Counted from the first letter of the stretch, positions 9,173-18,123 are shown. The stretch is 46,462 nt of DNA from Rhodospirillaceae bacterium (GCA_018665815.1 JABJBP010000055.1:1-46462); one strand, 5' to 3'. Program-made: numbers and translations. The notes: generated from the letters alone by a model not told the origin.

Positions 9173-9792
9173 AACGCACCCCCCGTACCGGGTGCGCTCG
9201 CTTTCTCAACGCCAATCATCGAGTTTCGCGTGACCAAATTAGTAAGTGCGTCCTCGGGCATGTTTTCCGCGCCATCGGGTTTTTCCGGCAGGACGAGATA
9301 GCGCACTTCGGAAGTTGAGTCCCAAACCCGTATTTCCACGTCCTCATCAAGTTCAGTTCCAAATTCCTTTAAAACACCGCGCGGATCACTAACGGCCCGA
9401 GAACGATAGGGCGCTGACTTGTACCAGGACGGCGGCAACCCCAGAACAGGCCAGGGGTAACAAGAACACAAGGTGCAAACGACAAGGTTGTGAACATCCT
9501 TTGTGTTTTCGACACAAACCATGTGCTCGCCCTGGCGTCCAACGTAATTCAATTCAGCAATGGCGGCGGTCGCGTCGGTCAGCAGCAGCTGTTTGTATTT
9601 AGGGTCCGTCCAAGCGCGGGCAACAACCTGAGCGCCATTTCGGGGGCCCACCTTGTTTTCATAGGTATCGATGATTACGTCGAGCGCCGCTGGGTCAACG
9701 AGGCCTTTCTCAACCAGCAGGCTTTCCAATGCTTTGACTCGAAGAGCCAAATCATCAGGAGGATCAGTGTGGTCATGACCGTCGTGAGGCAT
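9169..9792 (-). CDS. nthA: Nitrile hydratase subunit alpha, cobalt type
   Basis: A 207-residue catalytic subunit. The metal site is [12 protein letters not shown] with Cys106, Cys109, Ser110 and Cys111; in this family two of the cysteines are oxidised to sulfinic and sulfenic acid and, with backbone amides, bind the metal. Thr after the first Cys (CTLCSC) marks the cobalt form, while the iron form has Ser (CSLCSC). The following [20 protein letters not shown] is also typical. ATG 9792 gives the His/Asp-rich start [14 protein letters not shown] seen in relatives; a TTG at 9873 would extend it by 27 residues without family similarity. First gene of the operon, divergent from dnaE. Confidence 0.93.
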   Translation of the reverse strand: MPHDGHDHTDPPDDLALRVKALESLLVEKGLVDPAALDVIIDTYENKVGPRNGAQVVARAWTDPKYKQLLLTDATAAIAELNYVGRQGEHMVCVENTKDVHNLVVCTLCSCYPWPVLGLPPSWYKSAPYRSRAVSDPRGVLKEFGTELDEDVEIRVWDSTSEVRYLVLPEKPDGAENMPEDALTNLVTRNSMIGVEKASAPGTGGAL

Positions 9793-9925
9793 GAAAAGAC
9801 GTCCCGATTCGATTGATTTTGCCCGCCACGCAGGTTCAAGCAAAGCATGCCACATCGTGTTACAGTCATTCAACTCCCACTAACAAAAGCGCAACTAAGC
9901 AGGTAAGTCATTGGGAATCACAGGT

Positions 9926-9957
9926 TTATCCCCGGCCAATTGGCCAGATGTGGATAA
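9926..9957. promoter_or_regulatory. DnaA-box pair flanking a 12-bp palindrome, nthA-dnaE intergenic region
   Basis: TGTGGATAA at 9949-9957 is the exact reverse complement of the DnaA consensus TTATCCACA. A partial, inverted partner TTATCCCCG lies at 9926-9934. Between them sits the perfect palindrome GGCCAATTGGCC (9934-9945). The element lies about 60 bases before dnaE and about 160 before nthA. The matches are seen directly; DnaA control of dnaE is inference. Confidence 0.45.
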
Positions 9958-10018
9958 CTTGGTCATTCGCGTGAACTTTGCTACGGACGCACGCGCCGGG
10001 TTGTGGAATCTTTGAACT

Positions 10019-13000
10019 ATGGCACATGCTGAATTTGTTCACCTTCGCCTCCATTCCGCCTATTCGCTGTCGGAAGGCGCCATTCACGTCAAAGACTTGG
10101 TCGGGCTTTGTCGCGACGCTGGATTTCCAGCCGTCGCGGTGACTGACACCAATAATCTATTCGGTGCACTGGAGTTTTCTGGCGCCGCCGTAAAAGCCGG
10201 CGTGCAGCCCATCATCGGATGCCAGATTCGTATAGAGGACGGCGTGCGCGAAACCCGAAACGGCCAAAATGGCGGCGAGCCGGAAATTTTCGGAAACATG
10301 GTGTTTCTGGTCAAGGACGACACGGGTTACCGCAATCTGTTGAAATTGTTGTCTCACGCTTATCTGGATACCGAAGATGCGCACGACCCACACGTATCGC
10401 TCGACTTCCTAGCAAGCCATCATCAAGGATTGATCGCGTTGAGCGGCGGCCCAGCAGGTCCACTCGGGCGGCTTCTTGAAGCCGGGCAATTACCTAAAGC
10501 GGAGATGTTGTCCGAGCGCCTTCAAACAATTTTCGAAGACCGTCTGTACATAGAAATTCAGCGACACGGCTTGCCAGTCGAAAAATCCACGGAAGCAGCG
10601 TTTGTGGATTTGGCTTTCAAATATGACATTCCCTTGGTTGCCACAAACGATGTGTGCTTCGCCACCCGCGATATGTTCGAGGCACACGATGCACTGATCT
10701 GCATTGCCGAAGGTGCGTATGTTTCCCAGCAGGAACGGCGCCGTCTGACGCCCGAGCACTATTTGAAAAGCGCCGACGAAATGCGCGCGCTGTTTTCAGA
10801 TATACCGGAAGCCTTCGACAATACCGTGGTGATTGCCCAGCGCTGCGCCTATCGGGTGGATACCATCGACCCAATCCTGCCACCCTATGATTGCGGAGAG
10901 AACCGAACCGAAGAGGATGAGCTTCGGGCGCAATCGGAAGCTGGTTTGTTAGCGCGCATCGATGATCACGTGTTCACGACGGATATGAGCGAAGACGATA
11001 AAAAGGAGGCGGCGGAGCCCTATCATCAACGCCTGGACTATGAACTCGGTGTCATCAATCAGATGGGCTTTCCAGGCTACTTTCTGATTGTTGCCGACTT
11101 CATCCAGTGGGCCAAAAACGAAGATATTCCCGTTGGCCCGGGCCGTGGTTCCGGCGCGGGTTCCGTGGTCGCTTGGGCACTTCAGATAACAGATCTAGAC
11201 CCATTGCGATTTGGCCTTCTGTTCGAGCGTTTCCTCAACCCCGAGCGTGTGTCGATGCCTGACTTTGACGTCGACTTCTGCCAAGACCGGCGCGATGAGG
11301 TCATCCGTTACGTGCAAGAAAAATACGGCCGCGATCACGTGGCCCAGATCATCACATTCGGAAAGCTTCAGGCACGCGCCGTGCTGCGTGATGTTGGCCG
11401 GGTTCTCGAAATGCCCTACGGCTATATCGATAAGCTCTGCAAATTGATCCCTAACAATCCGGCCAATCCGATGACCCTGAGCGAGGCCATCACCAGTGAG
11501 CCGCAGCTGCGTGAATACATCAACGACGACCCCGATGTCCGTCGTTTGATGGACATGGCGAAAAAGCTGGAAGGCCTTAATCGCCATGCGTCAACCCATG
11601 CCGCGGGTGTGGTCATCGGCGACCGGCCGCTTGAGGAACTGATACCGCTTTACCGTGATCCGCGCTCCGATATGCCGGTCACCGGGTTCAATATGAAATA
11701 TGTCGAGTCCGCCGGCTTGGTGAAGTTTGACTTTCTCGGCCTGAAGACACTGACGGTCCTGGCCGTGGCGGAACGCCTAGTTCGCGCCACGGGCACGGAC
11801 TTGGATCTTACCCAAATTCCCCTCGATGACACCGGCACGTTTGAGATGATCAGCCGAGGTGAAACCACTGGCGTGTTCCAGTTGGAAAGCTCGGGCATGG
11901 TCGATGTCCTTAAGGGCCTGCGCCCGGACACCTTCGAAGACATCATTGCCGTCGTCGCGCTCTATCGCCCTGGCCCCATGGACAACATCCCAAGCTATGT
12001 GAAGCGCAAGCACGGCGAAGAGAAACCCGACTACCTCTATCCAACCCTCGAGCCGATCCTGACGGAAACCTTCGGAATCATGATCTACCAAGAACAGGTC
12101 ATGCAGATTGCCCAGGTGTTGTCGGGGTATACGCTGGGCGGTGCCGATCTCTTGCGCCGCGCCATGGGTAAAAAAATCCAATCTGAAATGGATCAACAGC
12201 GCCAAATCTTTGTCGATGGCGCCGTCGAGAAGGGCGTACCCGAAGGTAAGGCATCGGAAATTTTTGATCAGGTCAATAAATTCGCCGGTTACGGATTTAA
12301 CAAATCACACGCCGCAGCCTATGCCCTGGTGGCCTATCAGACAGCCTACATGAAGTTCAATTATCCAGTCGAGTTCATGGCCGCCTCCATGACCTTGGAC
12401 ATGGGGAATACCGATAAACTGAACATTTTCCGCCAGGAGTTAGACCGCATCGACGTGCCCGTACTTCCGCCCGACGTCAATCATTCAGATGTCATGTTCA
12501 CAGTCGAGCGCGATGGCGAAAAACCGGCGATTCGTTACGCGCTGGCTGCCGTCAAGAATGTCGGTGAGGCCGCCATGTCGGGGCTTGTGGCGGAGCGAAG
12601 CGAAAACGGGACATACAATGACATTACGGATTTCGTCGGGCGCCTGGATACCCACACAGTCAATAAACGCCAGTTGGAGAATCTAGCACGGGCTGGCGGG
12701 TTTGATAGCTTGGAGCCCAACCGGCGGCGTATCCATGCCAGCGTTGAAAATATGGTCCGTCATGCCGCCGCCGCACAAAGTGACCGCGAGAGCAACCAGA
12801 TTGGGTTGTTCGGCGGCGAGGATGCCCCCACCGTGTCAATCAATCTCCCGGACATACCCGATTGGCCGATCATGGAACGCCTGAACGAGGAATTCGAAGC
12901 GCTGGGATGTTATTTGTCGGGTCATCCGTTGGACGCCTATGGCAGCCGCCTCAAACAATTGGGCGTTGAGACCGTCGCCAACGCCAACAAACGCACAGAG

Positions 13001-13501
13001 CCAGCACCGATCACCCTTGCCGGCACTGTGACCGCTAAAAAGGAACGCACCTCGGCGAAAGGAAATCGTTACGCTTTCGTCGGGTTATCGGATGCAACCG
13101 GTGCATTTGAGGTTACGGTGTTCTCCGAAGCGCTCGCCGCTGCACGTGAATTTTTGGAGGTTGGCAGCAACGTCTTGATCAAAGCTACCGCACAACCCGA
13201 GGACGGTGATGGTATGCGGTTCCTAGCCAATGAATTCAGACCACTTGAAATGGCGGCGGCAAACACCGTCGAAAACTTGCGGATTGTCATCGCCACACCG
13301 AATGCGGTGCCAGAAATTTGCAATATTTTAGCCGGTGAGAAACGGGGCAAAGGGCGCATTCATATCCACGCTCAACCCGAAGACTGTGGTTGGGAAGCCG
13401 ATGTGGATATTGGTGCTGGTTACACACTTTCTCCGGATGCCAATATGGCGCTCAGAAACCTCAGCGGAGTCATCGGCGTGGAAACATTTGAAACCCGCTA
13501 A
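10019..13501 (+). CDS. dnaE: DNA polymerase III subunit alpha
   Basis: The 1,160-residue catalytic subunit of the replicative polymerase. The N-terminal PHP domain begins FVHLRLHSAYSLSEGAIHVK. The polymerase core includes GPGRGSGAGSVVAWAL (about residue 376) and the catalytic aspartates in MPDFDVDFCQDRR (about 417-429), then the long fingers region with YRPGPMDNIPSYVKRKHGEE and YQEQVMQIAQVLSGYTLGGAD. Toward the C-terminus come a helix-hairpin-helix region (NKRQLENLARAGGFDSL), the beta-clamp-type motif around NQIGLFGG, and an OB-fold (ITLAGTVTAKKERTSAKGN). Length equals E. coli DnaE. There is no clear Shine-Dalgarno before ATG 10019. The last four bases overlap the convergent molybdenum hydroxylase gene. 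Confidence 0.97.
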   Translation: MAHAEFVHLRLHSAYSLSEGAIHVKDLVGLCRDAGFPAVAVTDTNNLFGALEFSGAAVKAGVQPIIGCQIRIEDGVRETRNGQNGGEPEIFGNMVFLVKDDTGYRNLLKLLSHAYLDTEDAHDPHVSLDFLASHHQGLIALSGGPAGPLGRLLEAGQLPKAEMLSERLQTIFEDRLYIEIQRHGLPVEKSTEAAFVDLAFKYDIPLVATNDVCFATRDMFEAHDALICIAEGAYVSQQERRRLTPEHYLKSADEMRALFSDIPEAFDNTVVIAQRCAYRVDTIDPILPPYDCGENRTEEDELRAQSEAGLLARIDDHVFTTDMSEDDKKEAAEPYHQRLDYELGVINQMGFPGYFLIVADFIQWAKNEDIPVGPGRGSGAGSVVAWALQITDLDPLRFGLLFERFLNPERVSMPDFDVDFCQDRRDEVIRYVQEKYGRDHVAQIITFGKLQARAVLRDVGRVLEMPYGYIDKLCKLIPNNPANPMTLSEAITSEPQLREYINDDPDVRRLMDMAKKLEGLNRHASTHAAGVVIGDRPLEELIPLYRDPRSDMPVTGFNMKYVESAGLVKFDFLGLKTLTVLAVAERLVRATGTDLDLTQIPLDDTGTFEMISRGETTGVFQLESSGMVDVLKGLRPDTFEDIIAVVALYRPGPMDNIPSYVKRKHGEEKPDYLYPTLEPILTETFGIMIYQEQVMQIAQVLSGYTLGGADLLRRAMGKKIQSEMDQQRQIFVDGAVEKGVPEGKASEIFDQVNKFAGYGFNKSHAAAYALVAYQTAYMKFNYPVEFMAASMTLDMGNTDKLNIFRQELDRIDVPVLPPDVNHSDVMFTVERDGEKPAIRYALAAVKNVGEAAMSGLVAERSENGTYNDITDFVGRLDTHTVNKRQLENLARAGGFDSLEPNRRRIHASVENMVRHAAAAQSDRESNQIGLFGGEDAPTVSINLPDIPDWPIMERLNEEFEALGCYLSGHPLDAYGSRLKQLGVETVANANKRTEPAPITLAGTVTAKKERTSAKGNRYAFVGLSDATGAFEVTVFSEALAAAREFLEVGSNVLIKATAQPEDGDGMRFLANEFRPLEMAAANTVENLRIVIATPNAVPEICNILAGEKRGKGRIHIHAQPEDCGWEADVDIGAGYTLSPDANMALRNLSGVIGVETFETR

Positions 13502-15855
13502 ACTGCGCGCGCCGATTGAATAGCGCGCCATATAGTTTCGCTTGTTGCCGGCATATCAATATGATCGATACCCAGCGGTGAGAGCGCATCAAGAATTGCA
13601 TTAATGATGGTTTGTGGAGCTGCAATGCATCCGGCCTGGCCCGAACCTTTGACGCCCAACGGATTGGCTTTTGTCGGCGTGCCGTTCAAATGGGTCTCGA
13701 ACGGCGGTATATCGGCCGCCCAAGGGATGTAATAGTCCATCATGGACCCGGCCATGAGTTGTGATGTTTCGAGATCATAAACAGCATGCTCACCCAGAGC
13801 CTGCCCAATTCCCTGAGCAATGCCGCCATGGACTTGGCCTTCGGTCAGTTGCGGATTGATCAGGTTGCCGTAGTCATCAACGATGACATACCGTAGCACT
13901 TTGACGTCTCCCGTGTCTGGATCGACTTCAACCTCGGCGACATGACATCCGTTCGGAAAGGTGAACGGCGCATTTTCAACCATCTCAAAACTATCAAGGC
14001 TATCGGATGCAAGACCCGGCGTTGAATTTGCTGTGCATCCGGCGGCAACGTCGCTGAGTGTCACAGATTGCGCTGTATCTGAAACAGTGAACACGCCATC
14101 CGAAAAAGACACATCGTTTTCGTTGGCTTGCAATAACAAAGCCGCTGCGTGTTCGGCTTTTTCAAGCACCGCGTTGATGGCCTTCACCAACGCCGCACCA
14201 CCCATGTGCATAGAGCGCGCACCGCCGTGGCCAAATCCAGTTCGTGTCTTCGCGGTATCCGCCTGGACAAAATTGAACGCGCTTATCGGCAAGCCCAGCA
14301 TTTCAGCAGCGACTTGCTTGAAAGTGGTTTCATGACCTTGCCCGTTTGATTCAGTGCCGACCCGCAGATCGACACTTCCATCCGCGTTGAAGATGATTTC
14401 AGCACCTTCTTGCGGGGCACCGCGCGCCGTCTCAAGGAAGCAACCAACACCCAAGCCACGCAAACGATTAATTTCGGCGGAATCACGGCGACGCGCCTCA
14501 AATCCGGCGTGATCCGACAATTTGACGGCGTCTTCAATGTTGAGCCGCATACGGCCAGTATCGATACTGTTTCCAAACGACGTGACGTGAGGAAATGAGG
14601 TGATGGCATTGCGCAGCCGTAGTTCGACGGGATTGAAGCCGAAACGCCGAGCGGCGGCATCTATGAGCCGTTCAATGATGAAATTCGCTTCTGGTTTTCC
14701 AGCGCCTCGATACGCATCCACCGGCGCTGTGTTGGTGAACACCCCAACGGATTCCATGAACACGTGGGGAATGGCGTAAATTCCACCCATTGCTGTTGGT
14801 GCCGCCTTGGTCGATGGCCCTGGACCCGCAGCGGAAAGATAAGCGCCCATATTGGCAACCAAATGGCCACTTAGGGCCAGAAATTCGCCGTCCGCGTTTA
14901 ATCCAAGGCGTGCGCGTGTGTGAATATCGCGCCCATGTGTCGCGGAGCTGAATTCTTCGCTGCGTTCAGCAACCCACTTTATCGGGCGCCCGTGACGCCG
15001 CGCCGCCCACACCAGCACCACCCATTCTGGATAAAGAAAATTCTTCAAGCCAAACCCGCCGCCAACATCGTGGGCAATCAGATGAAATTTATCTTCCGGC
15101 AAGTTAAACACGCCGCTCGCCAATTGTCGGCGAATAGTATGCAGACCCTGCGCGGAGCAAGTTAGCGTGAACGAATCAGCCTCCGGATCGTATTCACCAA
15201 TACCCGCGCGCGGCTCCATCGGTACCGCACTAATCCGATTGTTGACGATTTCCAATTCGACAACATGATCAGCCCTAGCAAACGCCGCATCGGTGGCATC
15301 GCGCTCACCTTGCTGAAACCGGAAGGCAATGTTCTCAGGCGCTTGATCCCAGATCAACGGGGCATCAGATCGCTGGCAGGCCAAACTATCTGATACCGCG
15401 GTCAAGGGACTGAGATCGATCTCTACCGATTCCGCGGCAGTCAGTGCTGCCTCATGGCTTTCAGCAATAACCACTGCGATAGGGTCACCAACGTGACGGA
15501 CGCGATCCTTGGCCAACGCATGGCGTGGCGGTACAACAAGTGGCTGCACGGCTTCAAATTCAGAGGTGCAGGGCAAAGGTTGCAAGCCGTCCGCAGCCAA
15601 ATCACCATAAGTATGAACGCCGATAACGCCTGGCAAATTCATGGCCGGCGCGACATCAATGGCGTTAATCTCCGCATGTCCATGGTCGGACCGGACAACC
15701 ACCGCATGGGCTTGCCCATCACGATTTAAATTCGCCGTATATTGGCCGGAGCCGGTCAAAAACCGTTGATCTTCAAGGCGCCGAGCGAATTGACCGATAG
15801 GAGTATTTGGCAAAAAAACAGCTTTCTTATTGTCAGCGAACAGGCGCCTGCGCAC
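13498..15855 (-). CDS. Molybdenum hydroxylase large subunit (CoxL/XdhB-like, form II), catalytic Glu replaced by Gln
   Basis: A 785-residue protein of the xanthine dehydrogenase family molybdopterin-binding subunit. The small N-terminal domain starts at IGQFARRLEDQRFLTGSGQY; the cofactor loop GGGFGLK is at 265-271; the active-site loop AYRGAGK is at 381-387. That loop is the form II (AYRGAGR) pattern, not the AYxCSFR of true CO dehydrogenase, so CO oxidation is unlikely. Near the C-terminus the usual GVGEAG reads GSGQAG with Gln740 in place of the base Glu. No FAD or 2Fe-2S subunit gene is adjacent. The start is GTG at 15855, without a clear ribosome binding site, so the true start may lie up to about 15 codons downstream. 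Its TAG overlaps dnaE by four bases. Substrate unknown. Confidence 0.88.
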   Translation of the reverse strand: MRRRLFADNKKAVFLPNTPIGQFARRLEDQRFLTGSGQYTANLNRDGQAHAVVVRSDHGHAEINAIDVAPAMNLPGVIGVHTYGDLAADGLQPLPCTSEFEAVQPLVVPPRHALAKDRVRHVGDPIAVVIAESHEAALTAAESVEIDLSPLTAVSDSLACQRSDAPLIWDQAPENIAFRFQQGERDATDAAFARADHVVELEIVNNRISAVPMEPRAGIGEYDPEADSFTLTCSAQGLHTIRRQLASGVFNLPEDKFHLIAHDVGGGFGLKNFLYPEWVVLVWAARRHGRPIKWVAERSEEFSSATHGRDIHTRARLGLNADGEFLALSGHLVANMGAYLSAAGPGPSTKAAPTAMGGIYAIPHVFMESVGVFTNTAPVDAYRGAGKPEANFIIERLIDAAARRFGFNPVELRLRNAITSFPHVTSFGNSIDTGRMRLNIEDAVKLSDHAGFEARRRDSAEINRLRGLGVGCFLETARGAPQEGAEIIFNADGSVDLRVGTESNGQGHETTFKQVAAEMLGLPISAFNFVQADTAKTRTGFGHGGARSMHMGGAALVKAINAVLEKAEHAAALLLQANENDVSFSDGVFTVSDTAQSVTLSDVAAGCTANSTPGLASDSLDSFEMVENAPFTFPNGCHVAEVEVDPDTGDVKVLRYVIVDDYGNLINPQLTEGQVHGGIAQGIGQALGEHAVYDLETSQLMAGSMMDYYIPWAADIPPFETHLNGTPTKANPLGVKGSGQAGCIAAPQTIINAILDALSPLGIDHIDMPATSETIWRAIQSARAV

Positions 15856-15951
15856 CTGCGAATGATTAAGCTGAGACTATCTCAACCTTGTCGCACTTGA
15901 AACGATGGAATTGAAGTCCTTGCGTTGAATGTGATAAGTGCGCTGAACGGC

Positions 15952-15980
15952 TTGCAATCTTGGCGGCAACGGCGTAATAC
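15952..15980 (+). promoter_or_regulatory. Candidate sigma-70 promoter of rpsB-tsf
   Basis: TTGCAA (15952-15957) and TAATAC (15975-15980) are separated by 17 bases, a good match to the housekeeping consensus, about 115 bases before rpsB and in the right direction. This is a pattern match only. Confidence 0.45.
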
Positions 15981-16041
15981 AGCCGCGATTTCACACGTGG
16001 GCTTGCGGCCCCGGCGCAAATTCGCCGATGGTCGCTCCGGT

Positions 16042-16058
16042 GTCCGGATAATCCGGAC
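16042..16058 (+). promoter_or_regulatory. Perfect 17-base palindrome in the rpsB leader
   Basis: GTCCGGAT and ATCCGGAC match exactly around a single A. If the promoter at 15952-15980 is right, this lies in the 5' untranslated leader, about 40 bases before the rpsB ATG. It could form a short hairpin for S2 feedback control or be a DNA operator; neither is shown. Confidence 0.4.
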
Positions 16059-16096
16059 GTTGCCCGCGGAGGTCTAACCGGAAAAGGAAAAAAGAC

Positions 16097-17023
16097 ATGG
16101 CTTTGCCAGAATTCTCCATGCGCCAATTGCTTGAAGCAGGCGTACATTACGGACACAGTACACGCCGTTGGAACCCCAAGATGGAACAATTCATCTTCGG
16201 TATCCGCAATGGTATCCACATTATTGACCTGCAACAGACAGTGCCGATGCTGCACCGTGCCATGCAGGCTGTCCGCAACACGGTTTCAGGCGGCGGCCGG
16301 GTGTTGTTTGTCGGCACCAAACGCCAAGCGGCCGAACGGGTCGCGGAGGCTGCGGGCCGCTGTGGTCAATATTACGTCAATCATCGCTGGCTCGGCGGCA
16401 TGATGACCAACTGGAAGACGATTTCAAATTCCATCAAACGCTTGCGCGACCTTGACGAGCAGCTTTCCGGTGAAACCGAAGGGTTGACGAAGAAAGAGAC
16501 GCTCGGTCTGACCCGCGAGCGTGACAAATTGGAGCGCGCACTGGGCGGCATCAAGGAAATGGGTGGGCTTCCGGACATTCTGTTTGTTATCGACACAAAC
16601 AAAGAATCGATTGCTATCGCCGAAGCGAAAAAACTCGGCATTCCGGTCATTGGCGTTATCGATTCAAACAGTGACCCAAAGAACATCGACTTTCCCATTC
16701 CTGGTAACGATGACGCCATTCGCGCCGTCAGCCTGTATTGCGACCTGATTGTCGGCTCCGTCTTTGATGGTCTGCAGGCTGAAGTCGCCCATAGTGGTGG
16801 CGATGTTGGCGCTGCTGAAGAGGTGCCCGCGGAAGTGCTCCCCGCTGAAGGGGCAGAAAAACCCGCCGATGATGCGACTGCTGAACCTGCGGCTAAAGCC
16901 GCACCTGCAGAAGCAGAAGCCCCTGCTGCTGAGGCCGTAGAGGAAAAGCCCGCTGCAGCGGCGCCGGAAGCAACGCCAGAACCTGCTGCCGAAAGCGGTG
17001 AAGCGGAAAAAGCGGCATCTTGA
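16097..17023 (+). CDS. rpsB: 30S ribosomal protein S2 with long Ala/Glu/Pro-rich tail
   Basis: A 308-residue ribosomal protein of the small subunit. The conserved S2 body runs from [22 protein letters not shown] to [20 protein letters not shown] (about residue 225). It is followed by some 80 residues of low-complexity Ala, Glu, Pro and Lys, beginning after AHSGGDVG. E. coli S2 is 241 residues; tails of this kind occur in several alphaproteobacteria and are expected to be disordered. AAGG lies about 9 bases before the ATG. It forms the classic rpsB-tsf pair with the next gene, 59 bases downstream. Confidence 0.97.
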   Translation: MALPEFSMRQLLEAGVHYGHSTRRWNPKMEQFIFGIRNGIHIIDLQQTVPMLHRAMQAVRNTVSGGGRVLFVGTKRQAAERVAEAAGRCGQYYVNHRWLGGMMTNWKTISNSIKRLRDLDEQLSGETEGLTKKETLGLTRERDKLERALGGIKEMGGLPDILFVIDTNKESIAIAEAKKLGIPVIGVIDSNSDPKNIDFPIPGNDDAIRAVSLYCDLIVGSVFDGLQAEVAHSGGDVGAAEEVPAEVLPAEGAEKPADDATAEPAAKAAPAEAEAPAAEAVEEKPAAAAPEATPEPAAESGEAEKAAS

Positions 17024-17082
17024 CCAAAATTTTCGTCGGTCCAGGGATAATGCATTAGCAACGATATGATTTGAGGTTGAAG

Positions 17083-18009
17083 ATGGCAGAGATTACAGCC
17101 GCGCTCGTCAAAGAGCTTCGGGAAAAAACTGGTGCCGGCATGATGGATTGCAAAAAGGCGCTAACGGAAACAGACGGCGACCTCGAAGGTGCCGTCGATT
17201 GGCTCAGGACTAAAGGTCTCGCTGCTGCCGCCAAGAAGGCCGGTCGTGCGGCATCCGAAGGCTTGGTTGGTGTTGCCGTTGATGGCGCCAATGGCGCCAT
17301 CGTGGAAATCAATGCGGAAACTGATTTTGTCGCACGAAACGACACGTTTCAGGGATTTGTCGGCAGTGTCGCAAATATTGCATTAGAGGCAGGGAGCGAC
17401 CTCAATGCGCTCAATAGCGCTGCAATGCCCGATAGCGACAGAAATGTCGGTGAGGAATTGACTCACCTGATTTCTACTATCGGCGAGAATATGACCATGC
17501 GCCGCGCCGCCACGATTTCAGTGACGAAAGGTGCATTGGCCAGTTACGTCCATAGCGCGATTTCGCCGGGCCTCGGTAAAATCGGTGTGCTTGTTGGACT
17601 CGAGTCCGATGCGGATGCCGATAAATTGAGCGAAGTCGGCAAACAAATTGCAATGCATATCGCCGCAGCAAAGCCTTTGTCGGTTTCACAAGACGATTTG
17701 GACCCGGAAGAACTTGAGCGCGAAAAATCAATTTTAGCGGAGCAGGCTCGTGATTCCGGCAAGCCCGAGAACATTATCGAAAAGATGGTCGAGGGTCGTT
17801 TGCGTAAATACTACGAGGAAGTTTGCCTGCTTGACCAAGTTTTTGTCATCAATGGCGAAACCAAGATTTCTGACGTTTTGGCAAAAGCCGGCAACGATTT
17901 AGGCGCACCGGTTTCAGTCAGCGGCTTCGCATTATTTGTTCTGGGCGAAGGTGTCGAAAAGAAAGAAGAAGATTTCGCCGCTGAAGTCGCCGCTGCAGCC
18001 GCCGGCTGA
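17083..18009 (+). CDS. tsf: Elongation factor Ts
   Basis: A 308-residue guanine nucleotide exchange factor that regenerates EF-Tu-GTP. The N-terminal UBA-like domain contains [20 protein letters not shown], followed by [13 protein letters not shown]. The EF-Tu contact region [17 protein letters not shown], then the subdomain with [11 protein letters not shown] and the C-terminal module are all present. ATG 17083 is chosen over the TTG at 17071 because GAGG (17073-17076) lies 6 bases upstream and [13 protein letters not shown] is the usual start. Length and order after rpsB are standard. Confidence 0.97.
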   Translation: MAEITAALVKELREKTGAGMMDCKKALTETDGDLEGAVDWLRTKGLAAAAKKAGRAASEGLVGVAVDGANGAIVEINAETDFVARNDTFQGFVGSVANIALEAGSDLNALNSAAMPDSDRNVGEELTHLISTIGENMTMRRAATISVTKGALASYVHSAISPGLGKIGVLVGLESDADADKLSEVGKQIAMHIAAAKPLSVSQDDLDPEELEREKSILAEQARDSGKPENIIEKMVEGRLRKYYEEVCLLDQVFVINGETKISDVLAKAGNDLGAPVSVSGFALFVLGEGVEKKEEDFAAEVAAAAAG

Positions 18010-18033
18010 TACTCGGCCGAAGCAGCGAACTTA

Positions 18034-18066
18034 TTGGCGCATTAGGCACGATGTGCTATGCGCCAA
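18034..18066 (+). terminator. Strong stem-loop between tsf and pyrH
   Basis: TTGGCGCAT (18034-18042) pairs exactly with ATGCGCCAA (18058-18066), and the interior adds GCAC/GTGC pairing with a small bulge. There is no T-run after the stem, so it is either a weak or factor-assisted terminator that partly separates rpsB-tsf from pyrH-frr, or an RNA processing or stability element. Confidence 0.4.
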
Positions 18067-18123
18067 GAGGCGTAGTTCGCCCGTGAAGTTCGGGCCGCAT
18101 TGACATCAGACTCGGAGAAGGCG

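Noticed and set aside
9675-9869. ATG start at 9869 for a gene on the minus strand upstream of nthA.
   Set aside because: It is in a different frame from nthA and encodes no recognisable protein; ATG 9792 gives the usual His/Asp-rich alpha subunit start.
13498-15855. Calling the molybdenum hydroxylase a carbon monoxide dehydrogenase large subunit.
   Set aside because: The active-site loop is AYRGAGK (form II), not AYxCSFR, and the partner subunits are missing.
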